A stretch of 64,000 bases of DNA from contig DFLB01000026.1 in NCBI GenBank assembly GCA_002373995.1, positions 57,454-121,453 on the forward strand, read 5' to 3'. Origin of the DNA: Bacteroidales bacterium UBA3630. Its GTDB lineage: Bacteria > Bacteroidota > Bacteroidia > Bacteroidales > P3. The notes below the pieces were generated by a model that was not told the origin of the DNA, searched no databases, and saw only the letters and a list, made by a program, of their open reading frames with translations. Position 1 is the first letter of the stretch; the number at the start of each line of letters is the position of its first letter. A program made the translations under genes and the position numbers. Positions 63,138 through 64,000 of the stretch are shown here, in pieces.

Positions 63138-64000
63138 ATGAAGATTAAGCGTTTTCGCATCAGGGCCAGCTATCCGAACTTCTTCATGGTTAATCTCTAT
63201 GCCCGGGAAGGGCGTGAAATATTCAACCACGACAGCGAAGATCCGGAGAACCAACTGGAAGGCAATAAGCCAGGCACCGTCATCTACCAGCTGGAAGGCG
63301 ACAGCGACGATACCGTGCGCGAGTTTCCGCCGCGGTGGTACGACATGTACAGCCTGCTCAAACAGTCGGTCGAAGAACGTCGCCGCTACATCGAGATGCT
63401 GCTGGAAGAGAAAGAGAGCGGCCAAGCCTGTGCAAGACTGGAAGAGAAGCGCAACGCCTTTCGCGAGGAATGCCGCCAATACACCAGCCACCATCCGCTG
63501 ACCGACAACGAATACCTGATCACCACGCTCACCGAGGGCGAGTTTACCGACGAGGGCATCAGCTACAAAGGGCGAATGCTGCTGGATTTGACCCACAACA
63601 GCTATCCGGTGCCGGACTTCTGCATACTGACAGCCAAGTCGTTCAACCAGCCCGACCTGCTGCCGGAGTTGATGGAGACAGCCATCAGCAACCTGGAGAC
63701 CATGACCAACTGTACGTTGGGCGACAGCCACAATCCGCTCGTCTTCGCCATACGGTGCGCCATGCCGCAGTATATACCGGGCCTGATGCCGACGTTGCTC
63801 AACATCGGCGTCACACGGACGGCCTACGAAGGGCTGAGGAACATGTATGCCGACGCCATGGCCAACCGCGTGTATCTCAGCACCCTGCACTCGATTGCCG
63901 AGATGCTCGGCATCGAACACCGCTACGAGCGGGCCGACATCAGCCTCAGCCCCGAAGAACAGCAAGACCGCATTGCCCACCTTGAAACCTGCATTGGTCA
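63138..64000 (+). CDS. PPDK-like (PEP/pyruvate-binding) protein, 5' part
   Basis: The ORF runs off the right edge; 287 residues are visible from ATG 63138. The first about 120 residues are an unassigned soluble domain (MKIKRFRIRASYPNFFMVNL). From about residue 140 the reading LTHNSYPVPDFCILTAKSF, then NPLVFAIRCAMPQYIPGLMP and TLLNIGVTRTAYEGL, follows the ATP-grasp N-terminal domain of pyruvate phosphate dikinase (compare VRSGA-SMPGMM-TVLNLG). Relatives couple PEP and ATP chemistry; whether the catalytic His domain is present lies outside the window. Confidence 0.65.
   Translation, partial: MKIKRFRIRASYPNFFMVNLYAREGREIFNHDSEDPENQLEGNKPGTVIYQLEGDSDDTVREFPPRWYDMYSLLKQSVEERRRYIEMLLEEKESGQACARLEEKRNAFREECRQYTSHHPLTDNEYLITTLTEGEFTDEGISYKGRMLLDLTHNSYPVPDFCILTAKSFNQPDLLPELMETAISNLETMTNCTLGDSHNPLVFAIRCAMPQYIPGLMPTLLNIGVTRTAYEGLRNMYADAMANRVYLSTLHSIAEMLGIEHRYERADISLSPEEQQDRIAHLETCIG

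Overview
The window looks like a chromosomal segment of a GC-rich member of the Bacteroidota, most likely order Bacteroidales. The evidence is: promoters of the form TTTG-N19-TAnnTTTG; very little Shine-Dalgarno sequence; lipoproteins typical of the phylum; two proteins ending in type IX secretion (T9SS) sorting domains; a BspA-like surface protein; DUF6266, DUF4810/DUF799 and DUF2027-type proteins; and orphan Rhs tails. Genus cannot be fixed from sequence alone.

Layout. 0-1.5 kb: end of queA, then rarA. 1.4-5.3 kb: two seven-helix membrane proteins (one with an AraC-type DNA-binding tail), ispG and a lipoprotein. 5.3-14 kb: a 41-bp palindrome array, a DUF2027-like protein, mpl, and a run headed by sufB (sufB, TrmH-type methyltransferase, C_GCAxxG protein, HD hydrolase), then MATE and HtrA. 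14-18.9 kb: RsmI-like methyltransferase, GNAT, DUF2156, DUF1905, rluB. 18.9-19.2 kb: a 6S-like RNA. 19.2-27.8 kb: a mixed region with an AT-rich island, pheT, a DUF4143 ATPase, a T9SS-secreted BspA-like protein and an unidentified structured RNA upstream of it. 27.8-39 kb: glycosyltransferase, glnS, M20 hydrolase, a murD-like/murL pair, corA, nitroreductase, yebC. 39-46 kb: SulP, PAP2, comB, a DUF799/DUF4810 lipoprotein pair, rnpB, an ECF sigma factor with a putative anti-sigma/T9SS protein. 46-52 kb: trmO, aldo/keto reductase, threonine aldolase, clpB, DUF6266. 52.66-57.37 kb: a mobile element. 57.4-64 kb: rho, gcvH, ilvE, a CAU tRNA, ruvX, def, a TPR lipoprotein and the start of a PPDK-like protein.

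Two things stand out. First, a 4.7-kb element is bounded by inverted ends (ACCCGTTGGCGGAAT) and a perfect 7-bp target duplication (AAAGGTA), and sits directly behind the rho stop codon. Its ends look derived from an IS982-like insertion sequence, but the interior carries Rhs-tail toxin/immunity cassettes and an integrase fragment. Second, a murL homologue overlaps a stand-alone murD-like gene. This suggests the MurD2-MurL route, in which L-Glu is added to UDP-MurNAc-L-Ala and then epimerised.

The window is also rich in short tandem repeats of three kinds: 7-bp units that have entered several conserved enzyme genes in frame (seven 7-residue periods in MurL), 11-bp units in intergenic regions, and two unrelated 41-bp arrays.
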